A stretch of 64,000 bases of DNA, from assembly GCF_947507565.1 (NCBI RefSeq), contig NC_089190.1, forward strand, positions 1,674,001-1,738,000, written 5' to 3'. Shown in pieces: positions 39,738-52,090 of the stretch. The DNA comes from Oscarella lobularis (taxonomy: Eukaryota > Porifera > Homoscleromorpha > Homosclerophorida > Oscarellidae). The translations under genes and the position numbers were made by a program. Numbering within the stretch: position 1 is the stretch's first letter; each line of letters starts with the position of its first letter. The notes beneath the pieces were generated by a model. It was not told where the DNA came from, ran no database searches, and saw only the letters and a list, made by a program, of their open reading frames with translations.

Positions 39738-42700
39738 ATGGCTAAGCACCCTGATAGCCTTATCGACGGTCGACCAAGTCACGGCTGGCACCTGCTGCGG
39801 CACATTTTTCGAAGTGGCACGCTCGCCGACGATGCGGTCGCGTCACGACGCACATCGCAGAGTTTGCCTAAATTAAGTGGGCGCGGCTTGCCACGTGCCG
39901 TCGCTCGTCTTTCGACAGTCGCCCATATCAGTCCCGATGGGAATTCTCACGATCAGTCACGCGCTGACGACGATAGGCGAAGATCGGTGACGCGTCAGGT
40001 GAGTCTTTTTTGCATTTTGGGGTAAAACTGGTGAAAAGAGAGAGAGAACAATTCCCAGCGAATGTTTCCGGTCGCGTCCGCGGGGCGAGCGCGCGCTTTC
40101 AGTAGAGCGATTAAGTCATTATGTGCTTGAGCCTATTCAAACAGTCAGTGAGTCAGTCGATTCAGAGCAGTGACAACGCATATCTATCCCGGTATTCGCG
40201 AGTTCGGATTCATTACGAGAAAACGAGAGCGAGAGCGCACACTTGCGAAGCGTGGGCGTGGCGAAGATACTTCGGTTTTTTTAATTCGCGAGGGCGACTC
40301 GCTGTGACGACAATCCCACACCTGGTTGAGCTCGCTAAACTCTGCTTGCGTCAATGGACAATAGGAGGTCGAGTAGAGAGAAAGGGCGAGATATATCAAT
40401 CAACTTCCTTCGATTATTTCGGAAAAGCGATAGGGGGACGGTAAGAGGGCGCGTTTACGTTCTCTCTCTCTCTTGGAATATCTCGATTCGGGGAGGAGGG
40501 TCGGGGGCTGGAGATATTTTTCTCTCCCAGAGGTGGTCCCTTGGCTTGGGAAATTTTACTTATGCGTTCATATCGGTTATTCCTGTCCTTCTCCTCGTAC
40601 TCGTTCTTATTGTCTTTGGGGGTCCCTCGCTCGTGCCATGGAGACCACCGCGTGTGTTTGTTGTCTCAGGCCAGTCCGACGACCAGAAGCGCGTCTATCG
40701 AAGATCTCCCACGAAAATCGTCGAAACTATCGGGACTTCATAAAATCAAGGTACAAAAGGGGAAAGACGTTGTCTACAAGCGCGAACGCCGCCAGCTGAG
40801 TTGGGCCTATTAGAACGTCAAGTTGACATTAGAGTTCAATAACTTTGCCTCCCCGATATGCATGATTTGATTGACCTTGGCGCCGCTGACGACGAGTCCC
40901 GCCTTGTTTGTATAAATCAGCAGCGTTTGTCCCGGTATGAGGCATCATTTGATTTTCGTTCTTAGGAATCGATTCGTCGTCGGTGCACGCGCGGTTACCT
41001 TGACGACGGCGTTCAGCGTTCACTGAGTCTCGACGACGTTTTTCTGTCGACCGGATTTCGGCTGCACTGCGACGGCGAGTCGCCACTCGCGAGACCGGAT
41101 TCCAACGCCACCGTTTCCTTGGCATCGTCGTCATCATCCGGGGATATTGTAATCGAGGACGAGGTCGAGGACGGGGAGAGCGACATGAAGCGAATTCGCA
41201 CGTTTCGTAGCCAGAAGAATGTGACTAACGTAAGCGGGCATAGAGGAAAAGAGACCGGATGGGTTTATGTGCGTGTGTCTTCGTGTATACAATAGGGTCA
41301 AGTTGTTCGACGGCCCCGACTCCATAGATCGAGTAGCTGCGGCGATGTGATGGCCGAAGTGTCGGCGGCCGTCCGCGCTGAGGAAGCGGTGAGGAGAAAG
41401 AGGAGTAGCGCCCTCTTGACCTAAGTGTTTCCAATGTTGATGTTTCTCCCCTTTGCGTTTAGAATGGGTTGCGACAATCGGAGCGCCCTCTTCAGCGGTT
41501 TGGATCGATGGAGACGCTCAAGCCGACGGCTAAAGCGTTGCGACCGGTACGTCGAGTCATAGTCCTGTCCCGTTTCAAGCGAATCTGCTTGTATTGGGGC
41601 TCTAAAGAGTTGTTTTGACAAACACAGACGCAGAAACAGTTCCTCCTCCTTTCCTCGTCCCGTCCTATTCCCAGACCGCGTTTCTGCTCGACAGGCCTCC
41701 CTATTGGGCTAGAGCATGTTACGCGTTCTGTTCTAAGAGAGGGGGTCTTCTAGCTCCTCCGGCGCCCTTTTCCCCCTCAAGTACAGGCTTTTTTGGTCTC
41801 TATCTCTTTGTCTTTCTCGCTCCCTATAAGTCTTCCTTCACGAAATTGGTTCCCTCTCCGGTGGGCATCCGCTCCGCCCTTCATCTTCTCATAAAAGGCA
41901 CCGTCCCCATGTTTTTTGTATTAAAAGCATTCGCTCGTCCCCCCCCCCCCCCCCCCCCCACGCACTCTATTCTCTTAGAAACCTTCTCTGGCTATGTAAA
42001 CTTGCGTGCTCGTATCTGGCCTGAACGCTACTGTGCAGAAAACCTACAGACTTGAATTGATTAAATAGTAGTGATCCACCTGGCTCTTCGCTCAATTAAC
42101 ACGTAGTCTTCTCTCTCTTTTTCTCGACAGAAATCTCTTGAGGACGCCCTGACCGAATTCGGAACCGTTTACAGCCTCAACACACACCTACAAGCCGCCA
42201 CCGAGGAAATGGTAGACCCTCCCTTACCCCATAGTCATCCTCCACCTTTCACCCCCTCGTTTAGCCGTCATCCTGGAAGGATTTTGTGGTCGACTCCAAG
42301 GTTGGTGCATATTGTAACTGTGTTAGACTTGCGGTCAACCGCTTATCTCATCTCCTCTCTTACTTCCCTTTTCTCCCCCATGCAGTCTTTGTCCACTGCC
42401 CAGTGCAAGCTGCAGGAAGCCGTATGGGAAGCCATTACACGCGAACTGTCCTATCTTCGAGTCGTCAAGACTCTCACCTATGTATGTATGATATTAGAAA
42501 GGGCTCTATCTTCTCTTCGGTCTCAGCTAATTTTTATGTTCTTGGGGGTAGTTTCTGCAAGCCTTGGAGGCAGTCCAACGCGCCCAGTATTTGTCTGAGG
42601 TAAACGTCTCGCCTGAGTCTGCGGCGCTGTACCCCCCCCTAAGGCCAAGGATCCTTTAGGTTGACGGAGAGTTGCTATTTGGCAATATTAAAGAAATAAG

Positions 42701-45019
42701 GAAGTCGACTGATTTGTTTTGGCACAATTATCTCAGACGGGTCTACACAACGGTGAGATAGACATCTGGTCCCTCGCGTTTGCATGGATTCGTGAAGAAC
42801 GAGATTAGATCTATACATAGCGTTTTGCGTTCGCGGCCTGCTTCTGACGCAGACGTAGTCTTACGTTATGAATTTATAGGCGAAGGAAAGTGGCTCGCAT
42901 CTTGATCCCTTTCTCTTGGCCAAAGCGTTTTCTTCGGTACGTGCGCGCGTTTGAATGAGAGAGTCTCCTTCCGAAAGTTGCGCGCGATTTTCTCTTCGTA
43001 GATGCCAACGCATTTGCAGCCCTACGTGAGATTCTGCTCGCAGCAGGCGGACAGGCAGACTTACTTTTCAACAATGAAAAAGGAAAATTCGAAATTTACG
43101 ACATACCTGCAGGTAAGATATCGTTGCAATGTGAAATTGAAGTGCTCTAGAGGAGACGTTAACACCGGGAGAGGTTACTAAAAGTAGTCACGTCCTTAGT
43201 GGCTTCATTAAGATAAACCCCTTTTGGTTTCATGGATTAGTGGATATCAGATCAGAGACCTGTCCTAGGGAGCGCTTAGACAGAAATATTGCGTTAATAA
43301 ATTCCTGCCTTCTTTTACGAGAACTCTTTCTAGTGGTGCCAAGAGCACGAGGCGTGCAATCGGCAACACCTTTCCGATCTTCTCATACAACCTCTGCAGC
43401 ATTTGACGCGCTATGAGTTGCTCCTAGCTAAAATTCACGAAAAATCTTCCCAAGTCGCACCGGAAGCTCTGCCTCTTTTAAGCGAAAAGGTATGGCTATA
43501 TGTGAATCACGAGTCAAAGATAGAAAGGAATCGCTCGCTTACGTGCAGCACTTGGAAGTGAAAAAATTTGCGCATCACGTCGACAATGCCAAGTTTTTAC
43601 ACGAACAGCAAATCAAGCTGCAGAAGATCATGGAGAGCATTGACGGATACATTCGCTTGGAGGGTCTTCCGTCCGAAGCTCAAGAGGTACATTTTCTTTC
43701 TGTTGTAAAAAAAGTAGACTCTCTCCGCTTCTTTCTGCGCAGAAAAGTAGACCCGATCTATCATTGATTTATTGTTTTTCTTTTCTAAGTATTTGGAGAG
43801 TCAAGGAAATAACAAAATTAATCTTCTTGCTGACATTCCTGACTTGCCTATGACCATGTGTCGAAAGAGGGCCGTTTGTCATGAAGGAATGGTGCAGACG
43901 TGCCCCAGTTCAAGGAGCTCATCTAAAGTCAGCTGGCTAAAACGCTTCTAGTAATTATATTATGGGACGTTTTTTCAGGTGTCTGCTCATATGTATTTGT
44001 TTACGGATTTTCTGCTTCTGACTGGGCGGCATCGAAACAGCGCCAAAGAGAAGCAAAAGATCATTAAACCGGTAACTGGAAATGCGTTTTGACGGGGTCT
44101 TGGACTTCAACTCATCTCTCTAGCCAATGCCTATTGAGAAAGTAGAAGTTCAAATTCTCAACCACGAAGGTAAGGCCGGCCGAAGTCGTCTAAACCCGCA
44201 ATGTGGTTAAAACACACACGTATAGAGTGTTTCTTGTTGATTCATCGAGAAGATTTTGGTTTCATTGTGAACGTTGTCTGGATCAACGCCATTACGCCGC
44301 AGCAGGCTCTCCAGTGGGAGACGGAGATTAAAAAAGCCAAGGTCAGTTTAGTTAGTCAGCCTTAGTCAGTAGGCTAGGCATTACTTTGCAAGCATCCTTG
44401 CTGACTGATCCGTTTTCCCTAAAGAACCATCTTGCGCTTCTCCGAGCCGGCAAAGTGAAGAGCACCTCATCTACAAACCTCGAAAGATGTGTACTCCCGC
44501 GAACCCCCAAGTCCTTATCCTCCCCAGACGACATCCCTCTCCTCTCGCCGCCACCGCGCACTACCGCGGCGGCAGCTCGTTCGCACCGAAAATCTGGCCT
44601 CTCGATGACCGAAAGAGATCGTGAGCGCCTAGTGTTGCCCGATTCCCCGGCAAGCGTGGAATTGCGCAATCGTCATCATCGCAACTCGATCGAACGTCCG
44701 ACGTCAGTTACGTCGACTTTTAGTCAATTTTCATTTAATAGCGTCTCGAGCGGATACAGATCGACGTCGTCGAGTTCGGACGAGGAGAAGGAGGGAAAGG
44801 AGGCGAGAAAGAGAAAAAAGACCATCTCAGCGCAGCAGGCCGTCCATCGATCGACGGCGCGAGCATCCCTATCGGCGCTTCGTTCAGTGCAGGAGGACTC
44901 GTTCTGCGACGTAGCGGAAGAAGATGCTCTCGCGGGGAAGAGGAGTTCAAAGAGACTTTTAGGCGCATCAAGGTCAGTCGATGAATTGGCCTGGGGCCCC
45001 GACGTAGGCAGTGCGGTCG

Positions 45020-45024
<5 letters not shown>
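39738..45024 (+). CDS. PLEKHG5/6-type Rho guanine nucleotide exchange factor (DH-PH)
   Basis: Predicted 851 aa activator of Rho GTPases. Exons: 39738-39998, 40670-40750, 40966-41229, 41296-41388, 41463-41546, 42131-42211, 42386-42481, 42552-42599, 42660-42752, 42880-42936, 43002-43112, 43334-43489, 43549-43686, 43790-43927, 43979-44071, 44124-44169, 44226-44341, 44425-45024. The 5' two exons are supported only by splice signals and phase. A Ser-rich region (SLSLDDVF) leads to the DH domain: LQEAVWEAITRELSYLRVVK, EVDGELLFGNIKEI, QPYVRFC, LSDLLIQPLQHLTRYELLL. The PH domain follows (MYLFTDFLLLTGR). The order and wording resemble PLEKHG5 and PLEKHG6. The last exon is a long Ser/Arg-rich tail that ends ELAWGPDVGSAVV just before a GA microsatellite. 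Regulation through the tail by phosphorylation is a guess. Confidence 0.82.
40814..40934 (+). pseudogene. Exon-like block with a frame break in the RhoGEF gene
   Basis: Bounded by an acceptor (CTATTAG) and a donor (CCCG/GTATGA). Its first half reads NVKLTLEFNNFASP and its second half reads MHDLIDLGAADDESRLV in the next frame, so one base near the CCCC at 40851-40854 separates two open frames. Including it would break the reading frame into the next exon. It may be a decayed or misassembled exon, or chance. Confidence 0.25.
41940..41959. repeat. Poly-C tract
   Basis: About 20 consecutive C in a pyrimidine-rich RhoGEF intron (41547-42130). Confidence 0.95.

Positions 45025-45094
<70 letters not shown>
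45023..45094. repeat. (GA)36 microsatellite
   Basis: Perfect GA dinucleotide run of about 72 bp that begins inside the TGA stop codon of the RhoGEF gene and forms the start of its 3' UTR. Confidence 0.97.
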
Positions 45095-45098
<4 letters not shown>

Positions 45099-45934
45099 CG
45101 AGTGTTATCTTTATATTTGGGCTGTTAATTGTCTAGATTTTAATTCATAGTTTTATATTTATTCGCTATGGTTTATGAGGTTCATGACGCTTGTTTTTTT
45201 GTGTGACTGCTGCCAGTGCTTCAGTCTGAGTACGCACTTATTACAGTCGCCGAGTAAAACCTTTATTTGATCATTATGTTATTTTATGGCTTAAAAGATC
45301 AGTACACTACTAATGGCGTTGTAGATGTGAGCGCACGTTCTAGAAAGTTGTTTAGGCAGATGCAGGTACTTCTATTTGGTACAGTGGAACCTGAGCTAAG
45401 GGCCACCTGCATAAGGCAGCCACCTCTGTAGAGCGGTCACTGTCGGCCGGTTCGAATTGACTGCCTTGAATCTCGTGACAAATTCGTACAACGGTCACCT
45501 GTCTATTGTAGAAGGATTTAATTTAATTAGTGACGGGCTTGGTTTACGTTTTAGCTTTCAAATCGTTAAATAGAGTCATAGGCCCGTGAGGGTAGATGGA
45601 GAGGCTTCAGAAAGTGAGGAGTGCGAAGTTTCGCGAGCTGTCGATCGCAGACATAAGGACAATAGAATGACCATATTGAATTTACTCCGCCCACTCCCAC
45701 ACGCACACGCCGTTTTCATGCACTATCGCAAATCTTCTCGTTTGAGAAAAACACACAGTACACCTGAGCAAATACGAGGACATCTTCGTCCCATCCGATG
45801 AAGTTTTATATGCGAACGACGCTTCCACGTCCAGAAGAAGAGACCAATCGTCATGACTTCCGGCACCGCCTCCAGGCTAAACTAGAGACAATAAAGCTTC
45901 ACGCCTTACACGCGTGTCCCGATACTTTGTCTCC
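45095..45934. other. Intergenic region with a possible dispersed repeat
   Basis: About 840 bp between the RhoGEF and P5CS genes. A segment at about 45380-45525 starts ACAGTGGAACCTG and repeats GGCCACCT / GCCACCT / GGTCAC / GGTCACCT, a wording typical of dispersed repeats in invertebrate genomes. Otherwise AT-rich, no gene recognised. Confidence 0.4.
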
Positions 45935-48900
45935 ATGCTGACGATCGTCCGAGCCGCTACGCGACGACTCTCCGTCGTTTCGACGCCCAACGTTCGCCTG
46001 GCGGCCCGTACGCGCGAAGAACTGACGTCGAGCCGTCGAATCGTCGTCAAACTGGGATCGGCCGTCGTCACGCGCCAAGACGAATGCGGCATCGCTTTGT
46101 CTCGAGTCGCAGCGATAGTAGAACAGGTAAGAACGCCGACGAATGAGAAGAAATAGAGCTTTGGCCCTTCGTTCTTGAAGTCGACCCCCCTCTCACATTG
46201 ATTAGACGCCTAAAAAAATTCGTTTCGTGGTTCGCGTGTCCGTACAGTACGACAAACGGTTCCACAAAACTATGACGTCATATTTTTTTGAATTATGAAT
46301 TAAGAGAAAATTTAATTATCTAGATTTTCGATCTGCATTCCAGAGAGCATCGCGAGGTGATCCTCGTTACGAGCGGCGCCGTCGCTCTGGGTAAAATGCT
46401 CTGGCGACGATTTCATTCGAACGGCGTCGACGGACCGCTCGATCCGCGAGCGTGCGCCGCTCTCGGTCAAGTTCGTCTCATGTCCCTCTATAAGGAGATG
46501 TTTGCTCAATTTGGCATCCGCGCTGGACAGGTAGTCAAACCGCTGTCGACTTGTCAGTGACACGATTAGATGCGGCCTGTTTATATAGATTCTGCTCAGT
46601 AATTATGATCTGGTGGACAGGCCTGAGAACTTGCGTTTGACGATTTCCAATCTGTTTCAAGCCGGTGTTATACCCATACTGAATGGAAACGATACGGTGA
46701 ACAAAGTTGAAGATGGTATCGATCTAAAGAAAGTCAGTGAGGTGTTGTGCGCAATTTCTACCTCCGAGAAAGTGACAGAGTCTTCCTTCAGACCTATAGC
46801 ACGCCTGATAATGATCGTCTGTCCGGTTCGGTCGCTCGCATTGTGAACGCTGATTTGGTCATTTTGCTATCGGACGTCAATGGGATATACACGCGACCGC
46901 CCGGTCAGCCGGGCGCTTTTCCGCTCGACACGTTTAGCGTCCGTCAAAGAGACGGCATCGAGTTGAACGGACGATCGAGAGTCGGCCGAGGAGGCATGGA
47001 AGCAAAGGTAAGAGACATCTATGGCGCGATCGTCATAGTTTATTTAGTTCTATTCATTTTTCCTCTCTAAGGTCGATGCTGTGATGAGCACCGTGTCTTC
47101 TGGCATTCCGGTCGTCATAGCAAACGGATGCAATTCTGGCACGGCGACCGTTCTCAAGGATGTTCTCAATGGAAAATTAGTGGGAACTCTCTGCACGAAT
47201 GCTCCTTTGGAACGACGAACAACGGTTGACGTGGCTGCAAGTGGTAGGAAATTGGGGGCGCTAGACATTGTGACCAGTCACTAATTGGTTTTTGCAGCTC
47301 GTAGTGGGTTCAACAAATTGAAGTCTTTATGTGCAAGACAGGTTGGTTTGTGGAGACTCTCTAAATAATAGCTTCTACTCGTCTTTATTAGAGAGCCGAG
47401 ATCATCGAACGTCTTGCTGATTTACTGAATGACCGAAAAGAAGAGTTGTTCAGACAAAATCGTCTAGATGTACAACGTGCCGCAGAAAATGGAACCGGCC
47501 GCCATCTAACCGACAGACTCGCACTGAACAATGGAAAACTGGAGAGTCTCATCTCCGGCCTACTGCACATAGCAAGAGACCTAAGAAAAGTAAGTCGAGA
47601 GGAGACTCCTATATATTGGAATTGACTCTGGGGATGCAATAGAGAGATAGAGTGGGAGAGTGCAGCAGTTGTATGCTCGTAGCTCACGGACTGGAGCTGG
47701 TGCAGGAAACGGTGCCAATAGGCGTACTAATGATCATATTTGAATCCAGGCCGGACGTCCTTCCTCAAGTGAGAAGAACGTTATGTCCGAGCTTCTATTA
47801 TATCATATTTGCGTTCTCTCTAGGTTGCTTCCTTGGCCATCAGTACGTCCAATGGTCTCCTTCTGAAAGGAGGCAGCGAGGCAGAGAACACCAACAAGTA
47901 TCTTCACGCACTAGTTCAAGAAGCATTGAGTCTGTGTGATGTCGAAGACGCAGTTCAACTGGTAATCGTACACCATGTGTCTGAGTATTTTTAAACGGTA
48001 GTCTCTCTGATTTTTAGCTTAGTGGGAGGTCTGACGTTCAAAGTATTCTCAAAATGCACAGCACGATCGATATGGTGATTCCGCGCGGTTCGGCAGAATT
48101 TGTCAAGCAGGTCAAGAAGGAGGTCGGCGGTCACGTTCCCGTGCTCGGTCATTCGGCCGGAATTTGTCACGTTTACGTCGATCGCGATGCCGACGAGGGA
48201 ATGGCGGCGAGAGTCGTCGAGGATTCCAAGTGCAACTATCCGGCCGCTTGTAATGCCATGGAGACGCTGCTCGTGCACAGAGACGCCGTTGGAGGAAATA
48301 TTTACGAGAGAATAATTGACAGACTAAAACAAAAAGGGGTAAGAATCGGTTTAGCGAAAAATAGACCATTTATCATTATCCTTAAAAGGTTAAATTGAAT
48401 TTTGGGCCCAAATTGTCGCAACTGATCGGCTCGTCGTCGAACGATTCAATTTCGCTTACATTTCAAGAAGAATATGCAAGTCTTGAATGCACGGTGGAAA
48501 CTGTACAGAACGTTAAGGATGCCATCGATCACATAAACCGGTACGGAAGCGCTCACACGGACGCAATCGTTACAAACAACAGTAGGGAATAGATTAGGCG
48601 TAGTAGCGTGGCATATACTGGAGTTTTGCATGCAGGCGAAACGGCAACTGAATTCATTCGAGGCGTCGACAGCGCTTGCGTTTTTCATAACTCAAGCACT
48701 CGCTTTGCTGATGGATATCGTTTTGGATTGGGTAAGATAGCGACCTCTGTTCCACTGCGCTCCCTATTGCTTTAGTCATCGCCCATTACTCCTTTATACC
48801 CATCACTCTATTGTACATTCTTACCAGGTGCCGAGGTCGGTATTAGTACGGACAAGGTCCACTGTCGCGGACCTGTGGGCATTGAAGGACTTCTTACAAC

Positions 48901-49033
48901 GCGTTGGGTCCTTCGAGGCGCCGGTCACACCGTCAAGGACTTTGCCAGCGGTCGGAGCAGCTACGTGCACAAGGAACTGCCTGCCAATCTGACAGCCAAG
49001 CAGGAGAAGGACTCGGACCGGATCACGATATAA
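45935..49033 (+). CDS. ALDH18A1: Delta-1-pyrroline-5-carboxylate synthase (glutamate 5-kinase / gamma-glutamyl phosphate reductase)
   Basis: Predicted 750 aa bifunctional mitochondrial enzyme converting glutamate to glutamate semialdehyde/P5C for proline and ornithine synthesis. Exons: 45935-46126, 46324-46530, 46589-46732, 46792-47007, 47072-47243, 47298-47341, 47392-47589, 47643-47768, 47824-47961, 48018-48338, 48389-48581, 48636-48731, 48828-49033. The N-terminus is basic and Ser/Arg-rich, fitting a mitochondrial presequence. Kinase domain: [55 protein letters not shown]. Reductase domain: [52 protein letters not shown], catalytic-Cys block [12 protein letters not shown], then [18 protein letters not shown] and [12 protein letters not shown]. 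The junction after 46732 is the least certain (an alternative donor lies about 10 bp further on). The window also holds the opposing enzyme, ALDH4A1. Confidence 0.93.
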
Positions 49034-49115
49034 AGAGCAAACTCATAATCGTACTTTTACAGTAGAATTCCTATCGATTTCAACTACAGCAGGTGTATAA
49101 TTGATTTTTTTGTTT

Positions 49116-50664
49116 CTACAGTATTTTAACCCACGAGTCCGTTTGAGTGAGCTGCGCTAATTTCGTCACGCCGTCGACAACGTAAGCCTTCACGTCGCTT
49201 CCCCGCTCTGACGACAAGCGCGATGCCTCTCCCTCGGTCAGTTCCGCGAAAGCGACGCACGTGGCCGTATCGAACTCGTTTCCCCATATGAATACCTGCT
49301 CCAGTGTGACGTTTGCTCTCAGCGAGGCGGCGAGTGCGCAGAGACCCTTGCTGCGAACCGAGTTGCCCGCCACCGAGAGCACTTTCAATGTCGTGTTGAA
49401 ATTCGAGAGAGCCGTTGCTATTGCCATGACGCCTTCGTTTTCGATTCTGTTGTAGCCGAGATCGAGATGTGTTAGAGGCGGATCTCGCTCGAGCAATTTT
49501 GCCAGCTGGGCTGCGCCGTCTCGACTAATGCGATTGCTGCGGGTAAGAGAGATACATAAATATGAGACGTTTGTCATAATTATGGCTTTACCAGCTAATG
49601 TCTAAATGCGTAAGTGAGACGTTGTGCTTGAGATTTTCGTGGAGAAGTTGAGCGCCAAAGTCTCGTATGCCATGCTTCTGCAGGTGAATTTCCCTTAGGC
49701 CTGTATTCACCTAATACAAAAAATACAGTCGAGCCCTCAAAAGATGTCAAGTTATCCCCCGTACTTTGAGCATATTAGCAATGTGCACTGTGGTTTCCTC
49801 CTAAACAAGCAGCCTTGTCCACAATATGCCTTTGACATAATTTTACAAAGTCACCTGTTTGCTATGCAGTAGGGGTCGGTTCATATTTAGATAGCGCACT
49901 GTCGAGTTTTGGTGTAGGACTGTTGACATGGCAATGACACTGTCCGTGCCAAGGTCCGTATTGGCAAGATTTACGTCCTCAAGTGTTGCATTCACTTGCA
50001 GCATTCCGGCCACATGAAGACCTCCCCGATTGCCTAATTCGTTTCCCGAAAAGTTTATTGATTTAAGAGTTGAATTTATCTACTCAGATTGATTCTCGTT
50101 AGTAGGCTGCTACACTAGGAAGATCTAATTTAAAAACCTGCAGCGCATTACAGATAGCAGAAACACCGGCTTCGCTAATATCATTGTAGCTGATATTCAA
50201 AATCTCAACCGTAGAATTTTGCTAGGCGTACTGACATGCATAAAATTATCCGGGAAGGCGGGTTGGCATGGTACTTTCATAAAGCTCGCTACGTGCTGAG
50301 CGCCTTCGTCCGATAGGCCGTTGTAGCTTATATCAATTCGCAAAACGGTCAAATTAGTTATGGCAGCCAATACGGCTTTGATATCCTGCAGAAAAGTCAA
50401 TATTTGGTATTATTAGTTCAAGGGTGGCCGCCATCTCCCCTGCCTGTGCATTTAGGCGAGATTTCCGCAGTGCGGGATGATTCCCCGGGAGAACGAGTTC
50501 GTCTGATCTGATCCGGTACTAAGTGAGCGACAAACGATGCCACAAAAGTCCTCGAATTACCTCCCAGATTCTTTTCGTAGGAACTCAATTAGTCCCCTAT
50601 TGACGTCGACTTCTAAAACTTTGCACTGGCCCTCATAACGACTTAGAAACGACGGTGGCGACAT
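49116..50664 (-). CDS. LRRC34: Leucine-rich repeat protein 34 ortholog
   Basis: Predicted 387 aa ribonuclease-inhibitor-type LRR protein; vertebrate LRRC34 is known from testis and stem cells, with nucleolar roles proposed. Exons on the minus strand: 50561-50664, 50444-50507, 50275-50385, 50138-50221, 49855-50079, 49765-49800, 49592-49710, 49116-49536. Repeats of about 28 aa include LRIDISYNGLSDEGAQHVA, LNISYNDISEAGVSAIC, LDISCNRISRDGAAQLA and LDLGYNRIENEGVMAIA. The C-terminal block QVFIWGNEFDTATCVAFAEL and AYVVDG matches LRRC34 closely, which decides between LRRC34 and generic NLR-like repeats. Intron 2 has no usable GT and appears to use a GC donor (CAG/GCAGGG). The gene is divergent from the short LRR gene, with 146 bp between start codons. 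Confidence 0.85.
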
Positions 50665-50810
50665 GATACACACGCAGAACTCCTATGCTTATCCGGGGGC
50701 GTAAACAAGCCGTTGTGACGTATCGCCAATGACAACGACATAAGTTGCACTAAAAATAGCTGTACCGACAGTCCCCGGAGATCGACCCAGAACTACCATG
50801 CGACGGTAAA

Positions 50811-51901
50811 ATGTCTGAAGGGTGAGCTTTTTCAGGCGCAATTGCCGCGGAATGACCTAAAACGACGTCTGCGCTTAGTACGGCTTCTCCTTACAGTTCG
50901 ACGTCGGGCATTGCGGCGCCTTCGACGATTTCCGACAGCTACGGCATTCCCGCCGCGCCCCTGTTGGTCGTGACCGATCCGGCGGGAACGGCACGTAATG
51001 TCGGCGCGCGAAATCGTCTCCCGCCGGTAAAATCGTCGCGTTTCCGGCCCGTCGCTACAAACAACCGCGCCCCCGTACCCTTGTTTCTCTCATGTAGCTG
51101 CCCTCTTCGCGGTACAGTCACACGCGCTGGCACGAGCTGAACGACAACGCGATCATGGGCCACGAATTGCGCGCGCCGCGCGTTCGCGAGGGCCCCGACG
51201 GTCCCGGTGCCACCGATTCGAGCTCGAGGGCGTTTTCGCGCAAGTTTGACTATCGAAATAAAGTCGAAAATTGGGAAAATGCCATGGTAATAAGAGCACC
51301 CTTGAGTCTGAACCTTTTTCCGGGAGTTCTATCTCCATTCTAGTGCGTCAATTTGTCGTATCAGGATTTGGGAGACGATTATCAAAAAGGAAATTTTGTT
51401 CGAATATTGAAGCGATTGATACGTTGCGAGAAGTTGCAGCTCATCGATAATTCGCTGACGGATTTGAGCTCGGTTTTGCTTCCGTCTTGCACGCATATTT
51501 ATCTTCAAGGAAACCATTTAAAATCTCTAAAGGTAGAGTTACAAATAATTTTAAATTTAATTATTTTTGACTTGGCCACTTTAGAAATTGCCTCGAATGC
51601 CTCGGTTGCGGCATCTCACCTTAAGTAACAATGGAATAGAGAGTTTAACTGGACTTGCTCTGTTGAGGAAGACGAACATAGATTCGTTAGTTCTGACGGG
51701 AAACCCAGTCGTTCTTCACGATAGCTATAGACAGGCGTAAGAATCGCGTTTTTTAACTGCAGCGTGTGTTGTTTAATGTATATGTTTATAAGGGTTTTTC
51801 GTGAGATTCCTAGTCTGAAGGTTCTTGATGGCATTCCCAAGTTAGCTAAAGATAGCGATGTCGAAGGAAATGGCAAAGCAGCTGGTTGTACTGTTTCATA
51901 A
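50811..51901 (+). CDS. Short leucine-rich repeat protein, family not identified
   Basis: Predicted 259 aa. Exons: 50811-50821, 50897-51026, 51098-51286, 51344-51532, 51585-51736, 51793-51901. The first coding exon is only 11 bp (ATG TCT GAA GG). The N-terminal half is low-complexity and probably disordered. The C-terminal half has SDS22-like leucine-rich repeats ([65 protein letters not shown]) and a cap ([14 protein letters not shown]) typical of U2A'/LRMDA-like small LRR proteins. The exon 2 donor is ambiguous: three in-phase GT sites precede the acceptor at 51097, and the one used here gives a 71 bp intron. Probably a cytosolic or nuclear scaffold. Confidence 0.65.
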
Positions 51902-52090
51902 TGCATTTTATTGCCATGTACAGTAGAAGTTATAGTTCTTGTTTAGTTGATTTTTATTAATTAATTGCTACTGTAGTTGCATAGATACAGGTATACTGGT
52001 AAGAAAACTTCCGATGTCCCGGATTCCCATTGAATTTTGTGTCGTTAGAAGCCTATCGAAGCTTATCGAAGCGGCGTAGTTGCGTTGAAC

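Noticed and set aside
39256-39876. Plus-strand ORF of 206 aa upstream of the RhoGEF
   Set aside because: CpG-rich low-complexity sequence without domain. The overlapping frame starting at 39738 with a good donor at 39999 fits the RhoGEF better.
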